DNA of 64,000 nucleotides from CAYPLH01 sp964411505 (lineage in GTDB: Bacteria > Bacillota > Clostridia > CAYPLH01 > DUMO01): assembly GCA_964411505.1 (NCBI GenBank), contig CAYPLH010000007.1, positions 1 through 64,000 of the forward strand, written 5' to 3'. Positions 19,501-27,021 of this stretch are shown piece after piece (position 1 is the first letter of the stretch; each line of letters begins with the position of its first letter). The notes below the pieces were generated by a model, which did not search any database, was not told the DNA's origin, and worked only from the letters and a program-made list of their open reading frames with translations. Position numbers and translations under genes: made by a program.

Positions 19501-21533
19501 AATGTGCCGTCCTCCGCAATCATTTTCGTGGGAATATTTGAAATGATAGGCGTATGCTCATTGTTGTTACACGCAACAGTTACCGTTGCAGTATCTTCAT
19601 TCTCGTGCCCGTCACTAATAGTGTATGTGAAGGTAACAAAGCCGACATAATCATTATCAGATGTATATAAAATACTTCCGTCCTCTTGCAACACCGCAGT
19701 TCCATATTCGGGAGTACTGACAGAGCCTTCTACAACGGTAATTGTGTCACCGTCAAGGTCATAATCATTTTCTAAAACATGAATGTAAACAGATTTCCCC
19801 GAATTAATGGCAGCAAAATCATCTGCTGCAACAGGGGGGTCTTGCACAGCGTTTACTGTAAGCTGAAAAGTTTCGGTTACATAAAATTCACCGTCACTGA
19901 CCGTAACGCTGATTGTAGTCACTCCAAAAGCATTGCTGTTGGGCATTATGGTAAGCGTTCTGTTCGTACCCTCACCCATAACAGTAATGTGATTATCACT
20001 GACAACCGATTTGTCACTGCTACCTACCGAAATTACAAGCTGTGATGCATTTGTTTCATGGTCGCCGATAATAAAAACAATACCAGCTATAGGAGTATCC
20101 TCATTGGTAACTTGGTCTTCAATTTCGCTTATCCATGGCTTGTCATTTACAGGAATACAAACAAGAGTTACCGTTGCGGTATCCTCTCCGCCTTTTTCGT
20201 CATTGATTTTATAGGTAAAGCTTGTTCCCTCGTCGTGATTTTCTTTGGGTATATAGGTAAAGGTTTCCGTTTCTTCATCCAGTGTAAGCTCCCCAACCTC
20301 GGGCTGGGTGAAGGATTCAAATACAAGGGTATCTCCTTCTATATCACTATCGTTTTCTAGAAGGTCTGATACTTTAAAGGTGATTTGCGTATCCTCAGTA
20401 AATGTAACGGAATCGTTGTTTGCAACGGGCGGGTCATTTACGGCCGAAACTTTTACCGTAAAGGTAATTTCCGCCACGTTAAAACCATCAGAGGCTTTCA
20501 GCGTTATGGTTGCATCTCCGAATGCATTTTCCTCGGGTGTAATTACGAGGGTAATGCTACCATCACCGCCGATTCCGGTCATTATTATTTTGTCGCTTCT
20601 AATGATAGACGGCTTGTCGGATTTGATTTGTGCGGTAATATTCCCTGCGGGGGTTACATCATCAAGCAAATCAAAATTTATGGTGAGCGGTGTATCCTCA
20701 TCTGTGGTATATTCCTCTAAAAGATTTTCCGTATAAGGCGGATAATCTACATAGCTTACCGTAACTGTAACCGTTGCGGTGTCTGTGCCGCCTTTGCCGT
20801 CCGAGATGGTGTAGGTGAAGGTGTCTTTACCGTAAAAGTTGGTATTGGGGATATAGGTCAGGCTCTTTTCATCCTCGCTAATCTCAACTGTGGCATTTTC
20901 AGAGGTTCCCACTCCAATGATTGTAATATTATCCCCATCTGTGTCCGTGTCATTTTCCAAAACATATATCACAACACTTTTATTTTTTTGCGTGTTTGCA
21001 GTATCGTTTTCTGCAACAGGGGGTGTATTTGCTTTTATTGTGACTGTCACAGTGGCTGTTCTTTCTGTATTGTCAACTGAGTTTTGGATTGTATATGTAA
21101 AGGTATCCTTTCCTATATATCCCTCTAAAGGTGTGTATAATATGCTTTTACAATCAGGTGAAATACTTACCTCACCTTTGGTCGTACCTTCTACATCAAC
21201 TATTGTAATTTTATCATCTTCCCCATAGGCGTCATTACCCAATACATCTATCTCTATCTCTGTAAAGCTATGTATGGTGATAGAGTCATTTACTGCGGCA
21301 AATTCAGACTGTATACCAAGTTCCTTGGTCAAATCTTCATCCAAACCTCCGGTCAGGTCTTCAACCGGATCTTTGGTGGTTTCTGCCTTGGCAATTTCCG
21401 AATATTTTTCTTTTCCATCGAAAACTCTCGCCTCAACAATTCTCACACCTTCGTCGGTAAGGGTTATTTTTTCGGTATATTCCATCCAATCTCCATCATT
21501 GATACGATATTGGATAACTTCACCGTCTGACAA
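13509..21533 (-). CDS. Giant tandem-95 (cadherin-like/Ig-like) repeat adhesin, main part, 3' end lost
   Basis: 2674 codons made of about 27 repeats of 90-100 residues, each opening with NDxPVAxDDxxTTxEDT, continuing with VLxNDxDxDGD and ending xYTPNxNYxGTDxFTYTVxDxxGxxxTATVTVTV. This is the tandem-95/Big_9/cadherin-like class found in very large calcium-binding surface adhesins. The last repeat breaks off after NYHGTD and the frame ends in DTLDWQRV, which is the ABC fragment's DNA read in another frame, so the natural C-terminus is missing. Upstream it connects to a signal-peptide/PTPEP-repeat region through a frameshift near 21545. Near-identical repeats (starting NDLPVAKND and NDLPVAKDD) indicate recent internal duplication. 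Confidence 0.85.
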   Translation of the reverse strand: MSDGEVIQYRINDGDWMEYTEKITLTDEGVRIVEARVFDGKEKYSEIAKAETTKDPVEDLTGGLDEDLTKELGIQSEFAAVNDSITIHSFTEIEIDVLGNDAYGEDDKITIVDVEGTTKGEVSISPDCKSILYTPLEGYIGKDTFTYTIQNSVDNTERTATVTVTIKANTPPVAENDTANTQKNKSVVIYVLENDTDTDGDNITIIGVGTSENATVEISEDEKSLTYIPNTNFYGKDTFTYTISDGKGGTDTATVTVTVSYVDYPPYTENLLEEYTTDEDTPLTINFDLLDDVTPAGNITAQIKSDKPSIIRSDKIIMTGIGGDGSITLVITPEENAFGDATITLKASDGFNVAEITFTVKVSAVNDPPVANNDSVTFTEDTQITFKVSDLLENDSDIEGDTLVFESFTQPEVGELTLDEETETFTYIPKENHDEGTSFTYKINDEKGGEDTATVTLVCIPVNDKPWISEIEDQVTNEDTPIAGIVFIIGDHETNASQLVISVGSSDKSVVSDNHITVMGEGTNRTLTIMPNSNAFGVTTISVTVSDGEFYVTETFQLTVNAVQDPPVAADDFAAINSGKSVYIHVLENDYDLDGDTITVVEGSVSTPEYGTAVLQEDGSILYTSDNDYVGFVTFTYTISDGHENEDTATVTVACNNNEHTPIISNIPTKMIAEDGTLGPIIFIVYDPVDLDKVEITVTSSDESLFASENIVITKMGEDNCTYTITANPKKDAYGTAVITLTATDSRGSSYSSNFTVIVYPVNDAPVAVADNITTPEDEAVTFNVIANDTDAENDLITLLEIGKPENGTLTYLGEDKFSYTPNKDWHGTESIQYTISDSHAAKATGTLTITVTPVNDAPVAQDDYYYNVKFDEPIVLSNVLANDYDVDGDSFSIVSVESDASFEGDKITIPADPGYTGSKTFTYTIKDTGGLESTATIYLTTNAASASDFYISPYEKTVDEDSAGFSIDLASYINNHSGLPLTLDLSEVVSSDRGTILVEGDIVYYTPNPDAYGTDVFSYHVIVGSETKTSTITINILPINDAPTISDVSDIEVDEDTPITNVEITLDDVDNNIDDLVFLFGSSNQSAIEDSEITMTREGNKITLAFDPAEHKNGLTTITLFATDGLASVEKTFDINIKPVNDPPTAENLTVTLLEDTTTYISLIENIVDPDIDDVHKVAITKKPEHGTVTLDNGIATYTPNPNYNGNDYFEYSITDLAGASITVRADIEVTPVYDPTEIIGLLPSVTSTMGTPRTVTFKVPNPDDATITVSAVSQNKNLVKDSGLSITQTGTEYELTITPEMNASGSSVIVITADDGTQTYTKILNFGIDTKTSWVVAKDDYYTILEDTQTEFSVVSNDERPEGDSLKVIRYTSPDHGKVRNNMDGTLTYTPNKDYFGEDSFTYTASDIYGNSDEATVYITITAVNDAPVANTDYATTEEDTSVDIDILKNDTDVEGDTITLVSWEQPANGTVTVSEAGIATYTPDENYYGTDSFTYIISDGALTDVGTVYITITGVNDPPTIVESDPTSWKWEMDENTHGTFNVIISDPETESKNLLVTFSSTEKGLIADNNIKLSGTGGKYTVNLTPTENKNGTLRITINIDDGENKTTQIVNVIVRPVNTPPKTQDYNISMNEKTTCTGQLTATDVETLPQDLVYTLDTDTTKGTLTFSENGSWSYTPNTGVWGGTDSFTFTVTDTGDGDDMTLLSDTGIVTITINPVNEPPVANDDADRTMSEDTSLDLTDLLDNDTDPDIGFEGDDLKITKVIGNNNGTVVISEDGKSITYTPNEHWYGEETLTYTITDKGGLTDTATVKIIVDNVNDLLIEITHNEATDEDVPRTFTIPKDKIDVDVLDGEHTLVITGVTDGADGKVEIVDATAGTIKYTQDEEHWFGTDTFTYSVKNDEGETATITVHMTVRSVNDLPVAKNDSVTTNEDTSITIDVLANDEDIETETKDLVLKSVTQGSNGAVTIVGNKAVYTPNPNYYGTDTFSYVVEDKDGGEASATVTVTIESVDDNPVANDDNIEIDEDSLEITIDVLANDFDGDLVMPEYGEVLEVISLSNGPSRGVAVNLGNAVKYTPDLNFHGTDQFDYTIQDKRGITATATVYITVKSINDLPVAKDDSVTTNEDTPITIDVLENDTDIETDTEDLVLKSVTQGSNGAVKIVENKAVYTPNLHFNGADSFTYIVEDEDGGVATATVTVSITPVNDLLIAVDHSEETDEDTPITFDIPKDEIDVDVLDGKHTLVITEVTQGEHGTVEITDDGKIKYTPNQDYNGEDTFTYTVYNGDPDDKPVTITVTMTVNPVNDRPVANDDQITTDEDKPISGTATASDVDSESLTFTAETKETSNGSVTINADGSYTYTPNENFNGTDSFEVTVSDGFLNDTATITVTVNPINDAPIADDKIVAVDEKITYTGKLTATDIETPTDELKFSVDTLPEKGTLTLKPDGTWSYKPYPGIYDGNDSFIFTVTDTGDGADTRRLTDTGTIIIAINPVNEPPIANDDADKTMNEDTSLTIYDLLYNDTDPDIAFKGDEIKITAVTGNKNGTVVISDDGKSITYTPNADWNGTEILTYTIADKAGVTDTATVKIVVYPVNDAPIAEDDTVSTNEDKTATINVLANDTDIDGDTLIILNVQQGENGKTTIKDGKVIYTPNANYHGTDTLDWQRV

Positions 21534-21540
21534 CTCGGCA

Positions 21541-21770
21541 GAATTTCAACAGTTAAATCACTTGACCGTTCAGCAGTGCTAAGTTCTATTACAGGTGATT
21601 TAATAGATTGTTCCTCCGGCTCAGGTGTCGGACTTTCTGTAGGTACAGGAGTTTCCTCCGGCTCGGGTGTCGGCTTTTCTGTGGGCACAGGGGTTTCCTC
21701 CGGCTCGGGTGTCGGCTTTTCCGTAGGTACAGGAGTTTCCTCCGGCTCGGGTGTCGGCTTTTCCGTAGGT
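21541..21770 (-). CDS. Adhesin N-terminal region: PTPEPEETPVPTEK repeats and linker, frameshifted
   Basis: Immediately after the N gap the minus strand encodes repeats of PTPEPEETPVPTEK, then a linker (EEQSIKSPVIELSTAERSSDLTVEI). Beyond that it falls out of frame with the downstream adhesin, which resumes as AELSDGEVIQYRIND. One extra base in the AATTC stretch at about 21542-21548 would restore a continuous frame. I see no start codon of its own; it belongs to the same gene as the parts on either side. A true mutation and a sequencing error are equally possible. Confidence 0.7.
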
Positions 21771-21990
21771 NNNNNNNNNNNNNNNNNNNNNNNNNNNNNN
21801 NNNNNNNNNNNNNNNNNNNNNNNNNNNNNNNNNNNNNNNNNNNNNNNNNNNNNNNNNNNNNNNNNNNNNNGGTGTCGGCTTTTCTGTAGGTACAGGAGTT
21901 TCCTCCGGCTCGGGTGTCGGCTTTTCCGTGGGCACAGGAGTTTCCTCCGGCTCGGGTGTCGGACTTTCTGTAGGTACGGAACTTTCCGCT
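21607..21990. repeat. 42-bp tandem repeat (14-aa PTPEPEETPVPTEK unit) spanning the gap
   Basis: Direct repeats of a 42-bp unit with a few silent variants (accession-to-accession differences not assessed). About three and a half copies lie left of the Ns and two and a half right of them; the true copy number is hidden. Proline/glutamate-rich spacers of this kind commonly carry a surface protein through the cell wall. Confidence 0.9.
21771..21870. other. Assembly gap, exactly 100 N
   Basis: A run of 100 Ns, the conventional unknown-size gap, inside the tandem repeat. Frame and length cannot be carried across it. Confidence 0.99.
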
Positions 21991-22154
21991 GAATCTGAAG
22001 TATCCAGCGGCACGTCTGTCATCGTAGTGTCAGCCCCTAAGTCCACTTTTTCATTGGCGTAAACAACCCCCAAAGACATAGTAGCGAAGTTCATTATCAT
22101 GGTAATGGTACAAACAATGGAAACAATTCTTCGCAGGTTCAATTTTCTAATCAC
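21871..22154 (-). CDS. 5' end of the giant adhesin gene: signal peptide and first PTPEP repeats
   Basis: GTG start preceded by AAAGGAGAA. The protein begins MIRKLNLRR, then a hydrophobic core (IVSIVCTITMIMNFATMSLGVV) and a likely cleavage after VYA: a Sec signal peptide of about 33 residues. A Thr/Ser/Asp-rich linker follows, then PTESPTPEPEETPVPTEK repeats that run into the gap. It is the secretory start of the tandem-95 protein. Confidence 0.8.
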
Positions 22155-22464
22155 GTTTATTCTCCTTTATTAGCATCTCATTATTTCAAATATCAATCAA
22201 TATAATCATTTGGCGACAAAATTCCAGAATTAATATAGTTTTTCTCTAAAATTAGACATAATTATACAGCATTTAATTATATAGTAATCTCATGCAAAAA
22301 TGAACGGAACAATTGTTACCTATTGGTTCAATTTTGGGAACACGAAGGGAAGTTATAAAGGGTAGATTTTGGGGAGCTTGAAGTTGCAAGCCGGCTAAAT
22401 AAGGTCTTGAACCCATATCTGAGCATGAAAAAATAAGCTCTGACAATTTTGCTTTTTCTTCAAA
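22155..22464. other. Intergenic region, no gene seen
   Basis: AT-rich spacer upstream of the adhesin start and downstream of the CNNM-type transporter. The right part of 22300-22450 has mixed composition but no ORF or hairpin that I can support. The adhesin promoter should lie here. Confidence 0.4.
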
Positions 22465-23784
22465 CTATTCCGCATCTGACAAACATACCACTGCACTATT
22501 CAATCTGCGATCTTTAATTTCAGTAACCTTTATTGCCAGCCCATACTCTTCAAGCTCTGGTGTGCTGCCATCGCATGGGATGTTTCCTAAGAGTCCAAAA
22601 ACCAAGCCACCAAAGGTGTCATATTCCTCTTCTGGAAGCAATACGCCAAGCTTCTTTGATACCTCATCAAGCGGCGCTGTGCCCTGTATGCGCCAAGTCT
22701 TTGAATCCACACGCTCAATCAGCGGTGATTCTGTTGGTATGGAAATGTCATCTTCAAGATCACCCACCAATTCTTCAAGCAAATCATTCATCGTGATGAT
22801 TCCACTCATACCACCGTATTCATCAATAACCACAGCAAAATGATTTCTGGTTTTTTTCATATTGCGGAATAAAACGTCTGCTCGAACAGATTCTGGTATA
22901 AAGTAGGCAGGTTGTACGGCGCTTTTCATCACCACACCACGGACTTTGTTTTTAAGTCTGAGGTAATCTTTTGCATATAAAACTCCAACAATATTATCCG
23001 GACTATCCGAGCAGACCGGATAGATGGAGTGCCTGCTTTCGTTGATAGTTTGCTCCCATTGTTCATCGGTTTCATCAAGCCACAAAATAGAAACTTCTGT
23101 ACGATGGGTCATTATCTCCCCAGCGGAAGTATCATCAAACTCAAAAATATTCTGAATCATTTCATGTTCATCAGGCAGTATGGTTCCCTTTTGTTTTCCA
23201 ACATCTAATATCATACGGATTTCTTCTTCCGCATTTTCTTCATCCTCACTGTTTGGATCAACACCCATTAGGCGCAATAACCCATTGGTAGACACAGTGA
23301 AAAGCCAAACAGCTGGGGTAAATATTCTTGAAACTGCGTAGATAAGTCCCGACATACCAAGTGCGATTTTCTCTGCGTTTTTCATGGCAAGACGTTTAGG
23401 AATTAGTTCTCCAAGGAGTACAGTGAAATAGGTTAGTACAACCGTAATAATAGCCACGGATAAGATGCTAATTACGGACACAGGTATATTAATACCTATA
23501 TTGCTGAACCATTCTACCAATCGGTCAGAAAAGTTTTCGGTAGCAACGGCACTACTCAAAAGATTGACTAAAGTAATGCCAACCTGAATTGTTGCAAGAA
23601 AGCCCGCAGGCTGTTCGGTGAGTTTGGTAAGGCGTAAGGCACGTTTATCTCCAACAGCAGATAACTTTGCCAGCTTATTATCATTCATAGTGATAACAGC
23701 AATCTCCGCACAAGCAAAAATTGCATTGAGACATATAAATATAAGTTGCAATAAAAATAACCATAATAAGGGACTGTCGTTCAA
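22465..23784 (-). CDS. CNNM/hemolysin-C family transporter with CBS pair
   Basis: 439-aa membrane protein of the CNNM/CorC/HlyC-like family, associated with Mg2+ or Co2+ export. N-terminal DUF21 domain with 3-4 membrane helices (residues ~1-185), a tandem CBS pair (~205-335, adenylate/Mg sensing), and a C-terminal CorC_HlyC domain (~350-430). Start TTG with a strong AGGAGGT 7 nt upstream. A minus-strand terminator sits 120 bp upstream, so it is probably expressed from its own promoter or controlled by read-through. Despite the name, nothing suggests haemolysis. Confidence 0.9.
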   Translation of the reverse strand: MNDSPLLWLFLLQLIFICLNAIFACAEIAVITMNDNKLAKLSAVGDKRALRLTKLTEQPAGFLATIQVGITLVNLLSSAVATENFSDRLVEWFSNIGINIPVSVISILSVAIITVVLTYFTVLLGELIPKRLAMKNAEKIALGMSGLIYAVSRIFTPAVWLFTVSTNGLLRLMGVDPNSEDEENAEEEIRMILDVGKQKGTILPDEHEMIQNIFEFDDTSAGEIMTHRTEVSILWLDETDEQWEQTINESRHSIYPVCSDSPDNIVGVLYAKDYLRLKNKVRGVVMKSAVQPAYFIPESVRADVLFRNMKKTRNHFAVVIDEYGGMSGIITMNDLLEELVGDLEDDISIPTESPLIERVDSKTWRIQGTAPLDEVSKKLGVLLPEEEYDTFGGLVFGLLGNIPCDGSTPELEEYGLAIKVTEIKDRRLNSAVVCLSDAE

Positions 23785-23904
23785 ATTTTTAACCTCCTAA
23801 AATGCTTTTAATGTGTTTTTACAGACTTTAAAATAACAAGAGTACTGATGGCCATATATACTATTGTTTTACACTTAAAGCAATAAAAAAACACATAACA
23901 ATAA

Positions 23905-23923
23905 GGGCAACATGAGATTGCCC
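23905..23923 (-). terminator. Minus-strand terminator upstream of the CNNM gene
   Basis: GGGCAA/TTGCCC stem with a 7-nt loop. On the minus strand it is followed by TTGTTATGTGTTTTTTT, a good U-rich tract. It ends whatever is transcribed from 24.3-23.95 kb before the CNNM gene. Confidence 0.65.
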
Positions 23924-24339
23924 TCTATTATGTGTATATAAATTAAGTTTGTCTGTTCGCTAAATGAGACTAATTTGTTACACCGTTCATTAGGTGACTC
24001 TGATTCAGAATCAGAGTCAGCAGTATCTTCCACCGTAATTTCACTCCCTTTTAATAAAGCATTATATTTAAGATATTAATGTTTGTCAACCTTTTAATCT
24101 TGGACTTTAGCAGCTTGTACCACCTGTTTTACCGAAAAGCACATCCTCAACCATTTGAGAAAGATGCCTCAGAAATAGATTTCTTCAGACAGTCCGATGG
24201 CCGCCGTAAAAAAGCCAGGGCAATCTTCCTTTTAATTTCATGTCTGTCTTTTTCACTGGCATCCTAAATCACCCCTTATTTGGACTATGGCACCAATAAA
24301 TGTCACATTTGCTTTTATCTCATCCACTACATTATAACA
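23924..24339 (-). other. Gene-poor interval with possible small or decayed peptide ORFs
   Basis: A strong AGGGGTGAT site precedes an ATG at 24264 (MPVKKTDMKLKGRLPW...), which stops after 25 codons. Two frameshifts would link it to a downstream frame ending MVEDVLFGKTGGTSC (stop near 24104). A second candidate starts at GTG 24033 (MEDTADSDSESESP...) behind AGGGAG but runs through the terminator. A perfect 25-nt palindrome lies at 23995-24019. None is recognised. Confidence 0.25.
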
Positions 24340-25896
24340 TTATTGTCCGCAGCCTTTTAGTAATTCATCCTTAATATTATCAAGAAGTCTTTCCACATCA
24401 TCGTGAAATACTGTATTTTCAAAAAAGCCTATCCCCATAGTCATTATGCTGTTGTAAGTACCGGCGACCAGTAGCAATCCAGGTGCACTAACAACAGGAG
24501 GAAGAATAAAATAATCAACAGCTATTACATCACCGAATTTAATTAATTGCTTTGACAAAATTCCAAGATTGGATAAAGCCGGCACACATCTATTACCATA
24601 GAAAGCAGGACAGTTTGGCATATTTTTGCCAACTTTCGATTTAGCTTGATAATAGGCAAGAGTATCTTTAAAGCTGATCTTTTCCAAACGTTCTAAACCT
24701 ATAGCACTTTGCATACCAGGATAACCATTTTTCATTTCATTCGTCATAAAAGCAACTCTAGATAATGTATCATCAAAAGCTTCATTTTCTACCATTGAGA
24801 GCCAAATATGCGATGAGCCCGACAAATTCCTTATGGCTTTAGTCTTTTTATCAGGGAGGTATCGACGCAAATCAACGGTAACATTCATATTCATAGGAAC
24901 CCCGTATACCGGCTGCCCCATTTTTTGCATGGCTCTGCAGTATGCTGTAATAATCAGATCATTAATTGTGACTTCCCTAGATTTTGCATAGCTGCTGAAC
25001 CTATCCAATTGGTCCGGCGACAGTCTGCAGGTCACTATATGGGTAACGTTGGATGTGCCCTGCATCCAGGGGAATGCCCACGTGGGTATTGTGATATCCG
25101 ATCCTGGAATCCATAAAGCATCCGGGTCAGTTATCCCCAAGCTTTCTAATAACCTGTCCTGGTCACTTCTTCCTCGCTCCGATGGTGTTGGTGTAAGTTC
25201 ATACTCAGAAATAATAATTTTGGAATATATATCAGAGAGAAGTTGGGTATACTCTTTAAGCCCGGTTCCATCACAACAGGCATGATTAGCTTTTACTACT
25301 AAAACATCAAAGGACTCTGATCGTATCAGTTTTACTTTTACCTTTGTATCTTTATCCATATCCAAGGGGCTTTCCAAAAATGTCTGAACAGCTGCGCCAA
25401 CATCGTCTACTTCCTCAAAAGAGCAGAACTTCGCGTTGTCGATGTTATCCATGCGTTTCCAATAGGGCGGATTTCCTTCGACAAACCTGCAGCCTAATAC
25501 AGGCTCTGCATCAAGAGACAGTCTTACTGCTTTTGTTAACTTGTCAAAATCCAATTTCCCATCAAGCTTTAAAATGGCCTGAGAATGGAAATTTCCCGAC
25601 CCGTAGCGGGCGACATAATTATATATGTCATGCCCATTTGCAGGCAAGACATCTGGGCTATCCGGTATATCGCCAGTTTCAGGCTTGGTGATATCGAGGT
25701 ATTTCTCAAACATTTCGTTAAACACTTTATAGTAATTATGCATATTCTGGGGCATATTCTCGTAAAACTTGTTATACAAGTCCATATTATGCTTAAAAAG
25801 TATTTCGAAAGGATTCCCGCTATTGTTAACTTTTTTTAAAAAATCCACATATAAATTTTTTAATACAGTATCGTCAAATTTTATTTTAATTTCCAT
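24340..25896 (-). CDS. Stand-alone condensation-domain-like acyltransferase (paralogue 1)
   Basis: About 518 aa. Contains the HxxxDG active-site motif of the CoA-dependent acyltransferase/NRPS condensation superfamily as HACCDG (residues 205-210), with Asn where the first His of HHxxxDG normally stands. Other conserved blocks are ARYGSGNF, EPVLGCRF, VDLRRYLPD and FILPPVVSAPG. It shares long near-identical stretches with the protein at 27022-28395. The ~85-residue N-terminal helical extension is absent from the paralogue. ATG chosen because GGAG lies 8 nt upstream; an upstream GTG is possible. It probably transfers an acyl group; donor and acceptor are unknown. Confidence 0.75.
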   Translation of the reverse strand: MEIKIKFDDTVLKNLYVDFLKKVNNSGNPFEILFKHNMDLYNKFYENMPQNMHNYYKVFNEMFEKYLDITKPETGDIPDSPDVLPANGHDIYNYVARYGSGNFHSQAILKLDGKLDFDKLTKAVRLSLDAEPVLGCRFVEGNPPYWKRMDNIDNAKFCSFEEVDDVGAAVQTFLESPLDMDKDTKVKVKLIRSESFDVLVVKANHACCDGTGLKEYTQLLSDIYSKIIISEYELTPTPSERGRSDQDRLLESLGITDPDALWIPGSDITIPTWAFPWMQGTSNVTHIVTCRLSPDQLDRFSSYAKSREVTINDLIITAYCRAMQKMGQPVYGVPMNMNVTVDLRRYLPDKKTKAIRNLSGSSHIWLSMVENEAFDDTLSRVAFMTNEMKNGYPGMQSAIGLERLEKISFKDTLAYYQAKSKVGKNMPNCPAFYGNRCVPALSNLGILSKQLIKFGDVIAVDYFILPPVVSAPGLLLVAGTYNSIMTMGIGFFENTVFHDDVERLLDNIKDELLKGCGQ

Positions 25897-25926
25897 TTTA
25901 TCCACTCCAATTAGATCATAATCAAG

Positions 25927-26736
25927 CTAAGTTTCAAGCTGTTCTAACCGTTTATTTATAATTTTCATTAACCACTTTTCTTCTCCGGGTATCTTGTCTT
26001 TAAGTTTGGCTGCTGCCACTGGAAGCATCCATGCATCAACATCCTCAAATTTAATTTTTGAGATTCGCAAATACTCATTTAAGTAAGTCCAGTATGTCAG
26101 TAATTTGGGGAATTTGGACATGGTTAACATAACATCTGGAGTTCCGGGAAGCGCCGCCTGAGAATTGATTATCAGACATGTTCTGGCAACATCGCCTGAA
26201 GGATCTCCCCTATAACCACTACTCCAGTCTATAGCCACAAGTTTATTGTTGGAATTAATGATATTGCTTAGATACAAATCTCCATGGCAAATACTGTCTC
26301 TATCCGGTAACCTGTCGACATAATCCAAGATTTTATTTATCTTGTCGCCAAGTATTTTAGACGAAAGTGTAATTGTATGTGTGAAGCTTTCCTTTTGAGA
26401 AGGTATGCTGTCTGTAGATTGTTTGTGAATGCTGTATTGAAATCTTGCCATTTGGTATACAAAGGTGCTAAACATCCAGGGCTGCTTTAAAATTATGTCT
26501 GTTAATGTTTTGCCAAATACCCTTTCAAATATTATCCCTTTCCGCCCGTCAATTTCAACTATTTCAAATACAGCAGGTGAGGATACGCCTGCTTCGTGAA
26601 TCTTACGCCCAATTTCAGCTTCAGACTTTGCCCATTCTTCACTATAGCTATCTCGAAAAAGCTTTAATACTTTATCCTGACCCCACTTATATACTTCTGC
26701 TGTCATACCTGTACCCAACAGCTCTCCCTTTTCCAT
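25927..26736 (-). CDS. APH/choline-kinase-fold phosphotransferase
   Basis: 269-aa kinase-like protein with the aminoglycoside phosphotransferase fold. A glycine-rich loop (LGTGMTAEVYKW), the Lys in KVLKLF, the catalytic loop HGDLYLSN (Asp153, Asn158) and the metal-binding AIDW (Asp170) are all present, so it should be active. Substrate is unknown: small alcohols, sugars or antibiotics are typical. The start is ATG with AGGAG 10 nt upstream; 24 further codons upstream are unlikely. It lies 30 nt ahead of paralogue 1, in the same orientation and probably co-transcribed. Confidence 0.8.
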   Translation of the reverse strand: MEKGELLGTGMTAEVYKWGQDKVLKLFRDSYSEEWAKSEAEIGRKIHEAGVSSPAVFEIVEIDGRKGIIFERVFGKTLTDIILKQPWMFSTFVYQMARFQYSIHKQSTDSIPSQKESFTHTITLSSKILGDKINKILDYVDRLPDRDSICHGDLYLSNIINSNNKLVAIDWSSGYRGDPSGDVARTCLIINSQAALPGTPDVMLTMSKFPKLLTYWTYLNEYLRISKIKFEDVDAWMLPVAAAKLKDKIPGEEKWLMKIINKRLEQLET

Positions 26737-27021
26737 ACCTATTAAACTCCTAACATTGTATTTGTTAGATGCAATGCTTCTAATAATACATCTGTAGTCA
26801 TAAATCATATTAATAACAGCATTTTTCTTGTAATATTATTTTATGGCTCTGCAGGTCTAAGTGTTACAATTTAGTTGTTTATGTTAACTTTTTATGTGAC
26901 ACTTGCATTTATTGCTTCATAATATGGTATTGCAGGAGTAATATCAGAATTACTATGCATTATGTAAATGTAGTTACTAAAGGTGCAAACAGTAAAAATT
27001 CATTTTGTAAGGAGATTAGTT

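Noticed and set aside
13582..21582. Many long open frames on the + strand opposite the adhesin gene
   Set aside because: They mirror the repeat structure of the minus-strand gene, are Ser/Val-rich antisense translations and lack ribosome binding sites.
21607..21990. CRISPR-like regular repeats
   Set aside because: The 42-bp units are contiguous without spacers and keep an open coding frame (PTPEPEETPVPTEK).
12121..22160. Complete genomic island with att sites at tRNA-Ser
   Set aside because: I found no repeat of the tRNA-Ser 3' end at the far side, so boundaries are not supported; only a remnant is claimed.
23785..24339. Mg2+ (M-box) or Mn2+ (yybP) riboswitch for the CNNM transporter
   Set aside because: Only a terminator is visible; the conserved core of neither riboswitch is recognisable.
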